DNA of 64,000 nt from Alteromonadaceae bacterium (GTDB taxonomy: Bacteria; Pseudomonadota; Gammaproteobacteria; Enterobacterales; Alteromonadaceae), in contig JABSOI010000001.1 in NCBI GenBank assembly GCA_013216015.1, positions 1-64,000 on the forward strand, given 5' to 3'. Of the stretch, positions 29,973 through 38,018 are shown in pieces. The notes beneath the pieces were generated by a model. It was given only the letters and a program-made list of their open reading frames with translations, did not search any database and was not told the DNA's origin. Position 1 is the first letter of the stretch; the number at the start of each line of letters is the position of its first letter. A program made the translations under genes and the position numbers.

Positions 29973-31331
29973 ATGAATATTATTTATAAAGCAGTAATAT
30001 TTTTAATTTTCTGGATTGCATCGTCTAATGTATTTGCCGATGGGGATTTTGTTGCTTCAAGCAATGTTGATTTCATTCATTATAAAGCCGAATTAGAACC
30101 TGACTTTCAAGCGCAGTCTGTTTCAGGAAAAGTACATATTGAATTCGTAGCCAAAGTTAAAAATGTAGAGCAACTCACTTTTCCTGCTAAATTTAAAACA
30201 ATATATTCAGTGAAAATCAATAATATTACTACCGCTAATCATATTGAAGACGAACGATTAATAGTAACGTTTAAAGAGCCGTTGCAGGTGAATAAAACTT
30301 ATCTATTAACTGTAGATTACCAATCTTTACCTGAGCGAGGCATGAAGTTTTACGATGATCACCTCTTTACTGTTTACCATACAAAAAACTGGTTAGTGTC
30401 GCATAATACGATAGCGGATAAAGCCAGCTTTGAATTGTTGCTTACTCATGATTCACAGCTAACCTCTGCTGGTAATGGTCGATTGATATCAAAACGAGTA
30501 AAGCGTGGTAATAAAGTTATCTCACACTGGTTACAAGATTCTCCGATACCAATCTATACCTTTGGATTTGCACTAGGTGAGTTTGAGGAGATAAAAACAA
30601 CACACGGAAACTCACATTTATCTTATCTCTATCGTAAAAATTCTAAATCAGGTTTACATCCCCAAAAAATAAAAGATGTATTTATCGATGTTCCTGACAT
30701 GATTGAGTTTTTTGAAAATAAAGCTGGATTTTCACTGCCCAATAAGTCTTATCAATATGTCGTTGTTGAGGGCTATATGGCACAAGAAGCAACTGGTTTC
30801 AGCTTAGTTGGAGAGAAATATGTACATACAGCGCTTGAAGATAAAAACGAAAATTGGTTTATTGCCCATGAACTGGCTCATGAATGGTGGGGCAACAGCA
30901 TTACTTGTGCTAATTTCTCTCACTTTTGGTTAAACGAAGGTTTAGTTCAATTTTTAGTTGCTGCATATAAACAACATCTTTTTGGCAATTCTGCTTACAA
31001 GCAGGAAATAGGTGTTGCTATTGCTAGGGTTAACCGAGCCGTGCAAAAAGATAAAATATCACCCGTTGCATTTAAGCATCAGATTAAAGAACAAAGCATA
31101 AATAGAACGATGGCTTACAGCAAAGGGGCACTTATCTTTTATATGCTCCGTAATAAATTAGGTGAAGAGATATTTTGGAGTGCATTAAAACACTACAGTA
31201 TGAAAAACAAACAATCCTCAGTGACAACAGATGATTTAAAAAAAGCATTTGAAAAAGTAAGCAAACAAGATTTAACCCATTTTTTTAACCGTTGGGTCTA
31301 CGGAAAAGAAATCCCTAAGCTGAGTTTATGA
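29973..31331 (+). CDS. Short secreted M1-family zinc metallopeptidase (transposon passenger)
   Basis: The protein is 452 aa with a signal peptide (about 1-22, FADG). The N-terminal beta domain is followed by the gluzincin core. The zinc site HELAH is at residues 299-303 and the third ligand E322 comes after 18 residues, as in M1 aminopeptidases. The exopeptidase GAMEN motif is not recognisable and the C-terminal helical domain is missing, so it is far shorter than PepN. Substrate specificity is therefore uncertain. Six bases separate it from the esterase, and the pair probably acts together in the periplasm. Confidence 0.88.
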   Translation: MNIIYKAVIFLIFWIASSNVFADGDFVASSNVDFIHYKAELEPDFQAQSVSGKVHIEFVAKVKNVEQLTFPAKFKTIYSVKINNITTANHIEDERLIVTFKEPLQVNKTYLLTVDYQSLPERGMKFYDDHLFTVYHTKNWLVSHNTIADKASFELLLTHDSQLTSAGNGRLISKRVKRGNKVISHWLQDSPIPIYTFGFALGEFEEIKTTHGNSHLSYLYRKNSKSGLHPQKIKDVFIDVPDMIEFFENKAGFSLPNKSYQYVVVEGYMAQEATGFSLVGEKYVHTALEDKNENWFIAHELAHEWWGNSITCANFSHFWLNEGLVQFLVAAYKQHLFGNSAYKQEIGVAIARVNRAVQKDKISPVAFKHQIKEQSINRTMAYSKGALIFYMLRNKLGEEIFWSALKHYSMKNKQSSVTTDDLKKAFEKVSKQDLTHFFNRWVYGKEIPKLSL

Positions 31332-31701
31332 GTCATCAAAACATTAAGTAAAAGATCGTTTTCATACCAAACGACAGAAGTTTAAATTTGGAAGTTGTTT
31401 ATCACTGAAAGACCTGTTTATGACAGGTCCAAGGCTTATAGTTAACGTTAAAAGATAGAATATTAACGGCTGCAATGAGCTTAAACCAGCCCCACAAGTG
31501 AGCAGAAAATCTTGGCTAATATTGCCCTAAATTTGCAAAGGCTTAATGTCCGCATTTGTTTAACAGTTGACCTAAAGAACAAACAATAGCTAACGTCACC
31601 AAAGCCACTTTGAATTAATACATATTCAACTATGTGACTGTCAGATTCGATAAAAACCTACTTGCGAAGGTACTGCATTTAAGTGGCATAGTAGTTCTAT
31701 C
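31332..31701. other. Intergenic region inside the transposon
   Basis: The 370 bases lie between convergent genes. They hold a 7-bp hairpin GACCTGT-TTATG-ACAGGTC (31411-31429) and the second 41-base repeat copy (31565-31605). No gene is visible. Confidence 0.5.
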
Positions 31702-32313
31702 CTAAATAGCTAAAACACGCTTTCCGTGATCTCTTAGCTCACCATCAGGTCCGACATACTTATATAAAGCTTGCCTGCTAATCCCAAGTTCTTCGCATAA
31801 CTCAGAAACACTGCTATCTCGATTTTTCATTGCTGCTTGAGCAAGACGAACCTGCGATTTGGTTAACTTAAAGGTTCGGCCACCTTCTCTTCCTCTGGCT
31901 CTAGCAGCCACTAAACCAGCTTTAGTGCGCTCGCTGATCAATTCTCTTTCAAATTCAGCAAGTGCAGCAAATATTCCAAATACCAGTTTTCCGCTTGCTG
32001 TCGTGGTATCTATTTCTGCTCCCTGACCAGTTAACACTTTAAACCCTATTTGTTTATCGGCTAAATCATGCACAGTATTAACCAGGTGCTTTAAGCTTCG
32101 TCCAAGTCTGTCAAGTTTCCACACGATTAAAACATCTCCTGATCTAAGGGCTTTCAGGCAAGACTCCAGTCCCGGACGGTTGACGTTTTTACCGGATAAC
32201 TGATCCTGGTATATATATTCTTTATTTACTCCTGCTGCAAGCAACGCATCCATTTGTAAATCCAACACCTGACTTCCATCTGATTTCGAAACACGAGCAT
32301 AACCTATACGCAT
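31702..32313 (-). CDS. tnpR: Serine resolvase TnpR
   Basis: The protein is 203 aa. The N-terminal catalytic domain has YARVSKSDG with nucleophile S9, VWKLDRLGRSL and AALAEFERELISERTKAGL. The C-terminal HTH (VSELCEELGISRQALYKYV) binds the res site. It resolves the cointegrate made by TnpA. A KilA-N gene 8 bases upstream is on the same strand, so the two are likely one operon whose promoter is next to the res site. Confidence 0.95.
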   Translation of the reverse strand: MRIGYARVSKSDGSQVLDLQMDALLAAGVNKEYIYQDQLSGKNVNRPGLESCLKALRSGDVLIVWKLDRLGRSLKHLVNTVHDLADKQIGFKVLTGQGAEIDTTTASGKLVFGIFAALAEFERELISERTKAGLVAARARGREGGRTFKLTKSQVRLAQAAMKNRDSSVSELCEELGISRQALYKYVGPDGELRDHGKRVLAI

Positions 32314-32321
32314 ATCAAACC

Positions 32322-33152
32322 TTACTTTAGTTGTTTAAGTTTGCTGATAGACTTGTTTTCTACTAGGATCTTCATTTGGCTGATGGCAACATTATTCAGG
32401 TTTGTAAACCTATCATTTTCTGCAAGACCTTGTTTAATCAACTCTGCATTGAAGCTTTCCAGATTGGACAACACCACGAGTTGTTCCAGTGTGGCATAGT
32501 CGCGTATGTTACCCTTCAAACTTGGGTTTTCTTTGCGCCAGTCACTTGCCGTCTTGCCAAATAAAGCGAGGTTCAGCATATCGGCTTCATTAGCATAAAC
32601 GAAGTTTTTACCTTTGGGATCATGCTCAAGGGTAGGAATGATATTAGTCTTTATTGACTCGGTATGTATGTGGTAATTAACCTTGGCCAAGGTACGAGAC
32701 ACGTTCCATTCAATATTTTTCCGCTCATTTTCCTCTTGCTTTAAGCGTTGGAATTCTTTTAAAAGATAAAGCTTAAATTCAGCACTGATCCAAGAAGCAA
32801 ACTCAAACGCAATATCTTGATGAGCATAGGTCCCACCATAACGGCCTGCTTTTGATATGATCCCTATTGCATTGGTTGTTGCGATCCAACGTTTGGGTGT
32901 CAAAGAGAAGCTGTTTGAACCGGCTTCATTTTTAAACCCATCGAATTCGATGGAATTAAACTCTAGGTTGTGTAATTTCTCCCATAGACCGATAAATTCA
33001 ATGGTACTTCGATTCCGTATCCAGTTTTGCAGAATATAATCGCTCCGATCACCATCTTTGTATCTGGCAATGTCGGATAAGGATATATAGTCGTCTTCCT
33101 TGTCTGACAGTACGGATACTTTTATTCCCCGGACATCTATTTTTTGAGCCAT
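32322..33152 (-). CDS. KilA-N domain protein
   Basis: The protein is 276 aa from ATG 33152, with GAGAGG just upstream; a start at 33185 is longer but lacks such a site. Residues about 1-140 are a KilA-N DNA-binding domain: DDYISLSDIARYK, YILQNWIRNRSTIEFIGLWE, FKNEAGSNSF, KRWIATTNAIGI, YAHQDIAFEFASWISAEF. The C-terminal part (LNLALFGKTASDW) is seen in phage KilA-N proteins. It starts the minus-strand operon with tnpR. The family is common in phages and unusual in a Tn3 element; it may regulate transposition. Confidence 0.9.
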   Translation of the reverse strand: MAQKIDVRGIKVSVLSDKEDDYISLSDIARYKDGDRSDYILQNWIRNRSTIEFIGLWEKLHNLEFNSIEFDGFKNEAGSNSFSLTPKRWIATTNAIGIISKAGRYGGTYAHQDIAFEFASWISAEFKLYLLKEFQRLKQEENERKNIEWNVSRTLAKVNYHIHTESIKTNIIPTLEHDPKGKNFVYANEADMLNLALFGKTASDWRKENPSLKGNIRDYATLEQLVVLSNLESFNAELIKQGLAENDRFTNLNNVAISQMKILVENKSISKLKQLK

Positions 33153-33179
33153 CACACCTCTCCATCTGAGTATTTCTAG

Positions 33180-33207
33180 TGTCAATCAAACGAACGTTTA
33201 AGTGACA
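33180..33207. promoter_or_regulatory. Probable res subsite I of the Tn3 transposon
   Basis: A 28-bp imperfect inverted repeat (TGTCAATCAAACG / CGTTTAAGTGACA arms, 11/13 matching) has the length of serine-resolvase crossover sites. It lies between the divergent KilA-N/tnpR and tnpA genes, where res sites normally sit. Accessory subsites were not resolved. Confidence 0.6.
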
Positions 33208-33347
33208 GGCTTACTGGAAGCATATTTTGTATTAAAAGGTGTAATATAATCTGTATATTAAACTATGTCTACCATACGTCAGTTTTTTAAGCTAAGGTGA
33301 CACAACATTTTAAGTCTACCGATAAAAATATAAATGATGAGTATCGT

Positions 33348-36326
33348 ATGGCATCTATCGACAGAACAGCATATCCACGCTTTCAAAAGCAGTTCAGTGA
33401 AAAAGAGCTATCGGGTTGTTATGAACTAGATAATAAAGAACTTAATTTTGTTCGGCGTAATACACGGAGTGATCGTGGTAATTTAATCATGGCCATTATT
33501 TTAAAAACACGTAAACAATTAGGATATTTTCCAGCATTAAAAGAAATACCCTGTCAAATTATCAGCCACATTTCAAAGCAGTTAAATTTTGCATCAACAC
33601 TATGGCAAGCGGATGAAGAAAATGACAGAAAGATGCTTTATAGATACCGCTCTGCTTGTCGAAAATTATTAGAAAGTTCAGCGTTTTCTGAAAAAGGAAA
33701 AAAGATAATACAGATCAGTGTTCGCAACGCTGCCCATACAATGAGCGATCCAGCCGACTTAATTAATGTTGCCATTGAGGCTCTGGCCAATTCAAATACT
33801 GAACTGCCTGCATTCAGTACATTAGACAGGTTGATCGGCCACGAACGTCATTCAGTCCATAAAAAGCTTTATATAAAAGTTACAGCAACACTTACACAAC
33901 ATGATCGTCAAAAATTGGACGACTTACTGCAATTACAAAATGCTGAACGTATAACAAAATTTGCTCGTATGAAGAAAACACCTGGCCCGGCAACACTCAA
34001 TAATTTTCGACAATGGGAAAAACGCCTTACACAGCTGGATGCGATACTTGACCCAAAACCTTTTTTAGAAAGTGTCGCGTTTACGAAAATACGCCAGTTT
34101 TCTGCTGAAGCTTTAGCATATGAAATAAGTGATATGCGAGGCATTCATAATGAACCTAAACGTTACACTTTACTGCTTAGTTTTTTGTATCAGACTCAGG
34201 TAAACACACGGGATGAATTAGTCGAAATGTTTCTGAAGCTGATGAAACGTATACAAAATACAGCACGCGATAACCTTAAAACCCTGCAAGAACAACACAG
34301 AGAAATGGAAGAAGAATTGATCGCTGTTTTGGGTCAGGTCCTTCAACATGCAGAAGAGAATGAAACCAATGATATATTAGGTAAAAACATTCGAGAGCTA
34401 TTGGAAAAAAAGGGTGGTGTTGAAGCTGTAAATGTACAATTCCATCAGGTAGCCGCTTATCATCATAATAACTATTTACCTTTTTTGTGGCCGGCACATA
34501 TATCGAATCGTGCAGTGATATTCAGAGTACTCGAGTCGATCAATATTTATTCATCAACTCAGGATACAAGTTTACTGGAAGCATTAGATTTTGTCTGTAA
34601 ACACCGTAATACAAGAAAGGACTTTCTGCCGCCAGATATCGAAATTAATTTCACGTCGCAGCGTTGGAAAAGCCTCATTCAAAAAAAAGATGCTTCCACC
34701 ACCGTGCTCGATCGCCGCACATTAGAAGTTTATGTGTTTATACATCTTGCTGAGGCATTACAAGTTGGAGACTTATATGTTGAATATTCTGGTACTTATT
34801 CGGATCATCGTAAACAACTCATGCCATGGAATGAATGTTTAGAACGCCTTCCTGAATATTGTCGGTCATTGGGGCTGCCAGAAACTGCCAGTGAATTTGT
34901 TGAATCGTTACGACAACAACTAACAACGATAGCTGATAAAACAGACTTGAACTTTCCCGATAATAGCGAGCTCAGTATAGATACTGATGGCATTCCACAT
35001 CTGAAAAAACAAAAAGCAGCAACATCCCCAGAAGGTATCGATGACTTCAAAAAAGAAGTTTATGACCGTATGCCTGAACGCCACTTGCTCGACATTCTTA
35101 AAAATGTACAGCATTGGTCTAATTATACAAAATCTTTTGGTCCACCGTCTGGATCTGACACGAAAATATCAAATCCTGCCAGCCGATATCTTTTTACGGT
35201 TTTTGGTTATGGGTGTAACTTAGGGGCCAGCCAGACAGCCCGTCACGCGCCAAAAGAAATTCATCGTCAAACGTTACGACGCATCAATTTCCAACATATT
35301 AATGCTTCTAAGCTGGAGACAGCTTCAAATAATGTTATAAGTGAATACGCGCGATTTGACTTGCCGGGGTTTTGGGGGAAAAGTAATGTGGCTATTGCTG
35401 ATGGAACCCAAATGGAACTGAGAAAAAACAATCTGTTAGGAGAGCAACACATCCGTTACGGAGGATACGGTGGTATTGCATATCACCATATTTCAGGTGA
35501 ATATATTGCGTTATTTAGCCATTTTATTTCTTGTGGAGTTTGGGAAGCAGTCTATATTCTGGATGCGTTGTTATTAAACCAATCGGCTTATCAACTCGAT
35601 ACCTTACATGCCGATACGCATGGACAGAGTGAACCTGTATTTGCACTAGCACATTTATTAGGTATTAAACTCTATCCCCGGATGCGCACATGGAATGATG
35701 TTGCCTTCTACAAACCTGATGCTGGAATAAAATACGAACATATCGATCCCTTATTCACAAAAACCATTAACTGGGATCTGATTGAGACTCATTGGCAGGA
35801 TATGATGCAAGTCGTTTTATCTATTCAAGCAGGTAAAGTGCTACCATCAATGTTGCTGCGGAGACTCAATAGCCATAATCTACGCAATAAACTATACCGA
35901 GCATTTCGTGAGCTAGGACTGGTCACACGCACCATGTTTTTACTTCGTTATATTTCTGAAACAGACTTGCGACACACAATTCGTGCTGAAACAACGAAGG
36001 TAGAATCATATAATGACTTTCAAGACTGGATTTCTTTTGGTGGCAAAATAATTAAAAGTGGTGATCCGGTTGAGCAGACCAAGCATATTAAATACGCAAA
36101 CCTGATCGCAAATTCAATCATGCTACAAAATGTTGCGGATCTAACCGATGTATTAGATGATATGTCTTCAGAAAACTTTGTTATTACAAAAGAGCTAGTT
36201 GGTTGTCTCAGTCCGTTTATAAGAGACCACATACGAAGGTTTGGAAAATATGAAGTAGATATGAATGAAAAACCACCAGACCTGACTCCTAGAGCAGTAT
36301 TAATAAACATGGAAAACATTAAATGA
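33348..36326 (+). CDS. tnpA: Tn3-family transposase TnpA
   Basis: The protein is 992 aa from ATG 33348; an upstream GTG at 33297 is possible but gives an extension outside the family N-terminus (MASIDRTAYPRF matches the usual start). Full length for the family (about 990-1000). DDE residues fit D685 in ADGTQ, D756 in HADTHGQ and E886 in KVESYN. It cuts and joins the 38-bp ends and makes a 5-bp target duplication, which is seen here. The unknown gene at 36323 overlaps its stop by 4 bases. Confidence 0.95.
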   Translation: MASIDRTAYPRFQKQFSEKELSGCYELDNKELNFVRRNTRSDRGNLIMAIILKTRKQLGYFPALKEIPCQIISHISKQLNFASTLWQADEENDRKMLYRYRSACRKLLESSAFSEKGKKIIQISVRNAAHTMSDPADLINVAIEALANSNTELPAFSTLDRLIGHERHSVHKKLYIKVTATLTQHDRQKLDDLLQLQNAERITKFARMKKTPGPATLNNFRQWEKRLTQLDAILDPKPFLESVAFTKIRQFSAEALAYEISDMRGIHNEPKRYTLLLSFLYQTQVNTRDELVEMFLKLMKRIQNTARDNLKTLQEQHREMEEELIAVLGQVLQHAEENETNDILGKNIRELLEKKGGVEAVNVQFHQVAAYHHNNYLPFLWPAHISNRAVIFRVLESINIYSSTQDTSLLEALDFVCKHRNTRKDFLPPDIEINFTSQRWKSLIQKKDASTTVLDRRTLEVYVFIHLAEALQVGDLYVEYSGTYSDHRKQLMPWNECLERLPEYCRSLGLPETASEFVESLRQQLTTIADKTDLNFPDNSELSIDTDGIPHLKKQKAATSPEGIDDFKKEVYDRMPERHLLDILKNVQHWSNYTKSFGPPSGSDTKISNPASRYLFTVFGYGCNLGASQTARHAPKEIHRQTLRRINFQHINASKLETASNNVISEYARFDLPGFWGKSNVAIADGTQMELRKNNLLGEQHIRYGGYGGIAYHHISGEYIALFSHFISCGVWEAVYILDALLLNQSAYQLDTLHADTHGQSEPVFALAHLLGIKLYPRMRTWNDVAFYKPDAGIKYEHIDPLFTKTINWDLIETHWQDMMQVVLSIQAGKVLPSMLLRRLNSHNLRNKLYRAFRELGLVTRTMFLLRYISETDLRHTIRAETTKVESYNDFQDWISFGGKIIKSGDPVEQTKHIKYANLIANSIMLQNVADLTDVLDDMSSENFVITKELVGCLSPFIRDHIRRFGKYEVDMNEKPPDLTPRAVLINMENIK

Positions 36327-36919
36327 CAACTAATATCCATAATCTATTGCCAAGATTAACGGTTAATGAAATATTTATTCGTGACCTTATGAGCGAAAAG
36401 TCGCCTTGCTTTGCATTAGGGTACGTGGAGGAATATCAGTCTATCGGTGGCTTTCTGGTATTACGTCCCGACAGAGCCATACCCACTTCGTCTACACAAC
36501 AAGGCTTCCGTTTCGGTCATTCAGTGATCGGAACTATTGAAAATCCAGTGTTTCACTTTATTTTTGAATTTTACGGTTATGCAACGTATCACGGGCTTGT
36601 AGATTTGGGGAATCCGTTAATAAAAAAAGTTATTTCAACAATGATAGAGAAAGGAGATTATTTCTTTTTTGCTATTAACCCAGACCAAACAGTGACAGCA
36701 TTTCGTTCACAACTTGACACCTCTGCACTTGACGAATTAAAAACAATTTTTGAACAATATGGACAAACCAGCGAGTCACCTGAATACTATGAAAAAATGT
36801 GCTCTGAATTTAGGAAAAAACCAGTCCCACCAGGACGGGTGTTTAATTGGGTTTGCCGTAATAATCCTAGTTATCTTGATTTAACAGAGAATAGATTAGA
36901 ACTATCTCCTAGACAGTAG
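36323..36919 (+). CDS. Unknown 198-aa protein coupled to tnpA
   Basis: The start ATG overlaps the tnpA stop (ATGA), so translation is probably coupled. It is soluble, without signal peptide. Features seen: a beta-rich N half (FALGYVEEYQSIGGFLVLRP, RFGHSVIGT, FHFIFEFYGYATYHGLV) and a C-terminal VFNWVCRNNPSYLDL. I do not recognise a family. It ends 91 bases before the right end of the transposon. A role in transposition or immunity is possible only by position. Confidence 0.8.
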   Translation: MTTNIHNLLPRLTVNEIFIRDLMSEKSPCFALGYVEEYQSIGGFLVLRPDRAIPTSSTQQGFRFGHSVIGTIENPVFHFIFEFYGYATYHGLVDLGNPLIKKVISTMIEKGDYFFFAINPDQTVTAFRSQLDTSALDELKTIFEQYGQTSESPEYYEKMCSEFRKKPVPPGRVFNWVCRNNPSYLDLTENRLELSPRQ

Positions 36920-37010
36920 CAATCTTATCAGTAAGAACTTCTGGAAGAAACTTACGAGGAATACTAAATAACAGCGGGTAAAGCATAGACAAGTTATCAA
37001 CTAGTTCAGA

Positions 37011-37048
37011 GATGTGCCAACAAATTACACGTATTACGTACAGACCCC
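37011..37048 (-). repeat. Right terminal inverted repeat of the Tn3 transposon
   Basis: This is the inverted copy of 28539-28576 with one mismatch (innermost base). It ends in CCCC and is followed by TTATA, the target duplication. Confidence 0.95.
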
Positions 37049-37253
37049 TTATACGGGAGTTCACTGGATAAAACAATGCCAATCTAGAACTTCGAATTTA
37101 CGTAGAGATGGGTAAAGAGTAGAGCACGGGATAGCTAGGTATCTGTTTTTGATACACATAGGTTACTCGGTTTTTCTTAGAAAAGTAGCTAACGGTCATA
37201 TATAGACGCTCCGTTTAATGCAAATGTTCTCCATATTAACTTTACGATTATTC

Positions 37254-37268
37254 AGCCCGACACGGGCT
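37254..37268 (-). terminator. Weak hairpin after the LytTR operon
   Basis: A 6-bp stem AGCCCG-ACA-CGGGCT lies 28 bases past the regulator's stop. No T run follows on the minus strand, so terminator activity is uncertain. Confidence 0.4.
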
Positions 37269-37295
37269 ATCTATTGGTGGTAACTTGTCTGGTAA

Positions 37296-38000
37296 TTAGT
37301 TGGATTTGAGCTTACCTTTAACCTCTGCATAGCGAGTCCGACCCAACGGTATAATCTCGCCGTTGATAAGTTCGAGTTCATATCGGCTGCCTGGGTATTT
37401 ATGTAATGTTCTAACCTGACTAAGTGTTAACGCGTAAGATTTATGTACTCTTTCAAAATGATGAGGTAACGTAAGTAGTATTTTTTCCAGATTTTTATCG
37501 TGTAGTTGTGTCGAACCATCCATCAGGACTATTTCAGAATAATGACCAGTCGCACGAATATACCGGATCTCTTCAGTATTGATTAATTTGATACGGCCAT
37601 GTTTCTTGATGGATAAAAACTTTGATGCTCCGATACCAGCCTTAGTATTAGACTCTAAACGGTCTAAGGCTTTCTCCAAACGGTCTTGTTTGAAAGGTTT
37701 GGCGACAAAATCCAACACACCATATTCAAAAGCTTCTAATGCGCGTTCAGCATTGGCTGAAATTACAATGGTGTGGTAACTGGCTGCTAGCTTATTTTTC
37801 AATAAATCAAAGCCGTCTCTATTATTAAGATTAAGATCGAGTAATAACAAATCAATTTCATGGGTATCGAGATAATCTTCAGCGTCTTCTAAGGTATAAA
37901 AATGATGCATTGCTTCCAGTCTATTTTGTAATATGTTTTTACAAAATTTTCTGATCCGCCTCGCAATCATTACTTCATCTTCAACAATAACTATTTTCAT
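37296..38000 (-). CDS. LytTR-family response regulator
   Basis: The protein is 234 aa. The receiver domain (MKIVIVEDE, D55 as phospho-acceptor, KPF Lys) is followed by a LytTR DNA-binding domain (about 130-230: EIRYIRATGHYSEIVLMDG, HFERVHKSYALTLSQV, GEIIPLGRTRYAEVK). It is paired with the membrane kinase 18 bases upstream. Likely targets include the divergent lipoprotein/amidohydrolase genes. The Tn3 transposon landed about 250 bases beyond its end. Confidence 0.93.
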   Translation of the reverse strand: MKIVIVEDEVMIARRIRKFCKNILQNRLEAMHHFYTLEDAEDYLDTHEIDLLLLDLNLNNRDGFDLLKNKLAASYHTIVISANAERALEAFEYGVLDFVAKPFKQDRLEKALDRLESNTKAGIGASKFLSIKKHGRIKLINTEEIRYIRATGHYSEIVLMDGSTQLHDKNLEKILLTLPHHFERVHKSYALTLSQVRTLHKYPGSRYELELINGEIIPLGRTRYAEVKGKLKSN

Positions 38001-38018
38001 TCGTTCTATCTCATCAAC

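Larger units (their letters stand above)
28539..37048. mobile_element. Complete Tn3-family transposon with KilA-N, esterase and peptidase passengers
   Basis: It is 8,510 bp, bounded by 38-bp inverted repeats starting GGGGTCTG (28539-28576 and 37011-37048; 37/38 identical). It is flanked by the 5-bp direct repeat TTATA (28534-28538 and 37049-37053), the target duplication typical of Tn3 elements. Contents in order: esterase, M1 peptidase (both +), tnpR and a KilA-N gene (both -), a res-like site, tnpA (+), and an unknown gene overlapping the tnpA stop (+). All parts needed for replicative transposition look intact. Confidence 0.95.

Noticed and set aside
36920..37010. Gene between the tnpA-coupled ORF and the right end
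   Set aside because: No start with ribosome site or coding frame longer than a few codons.
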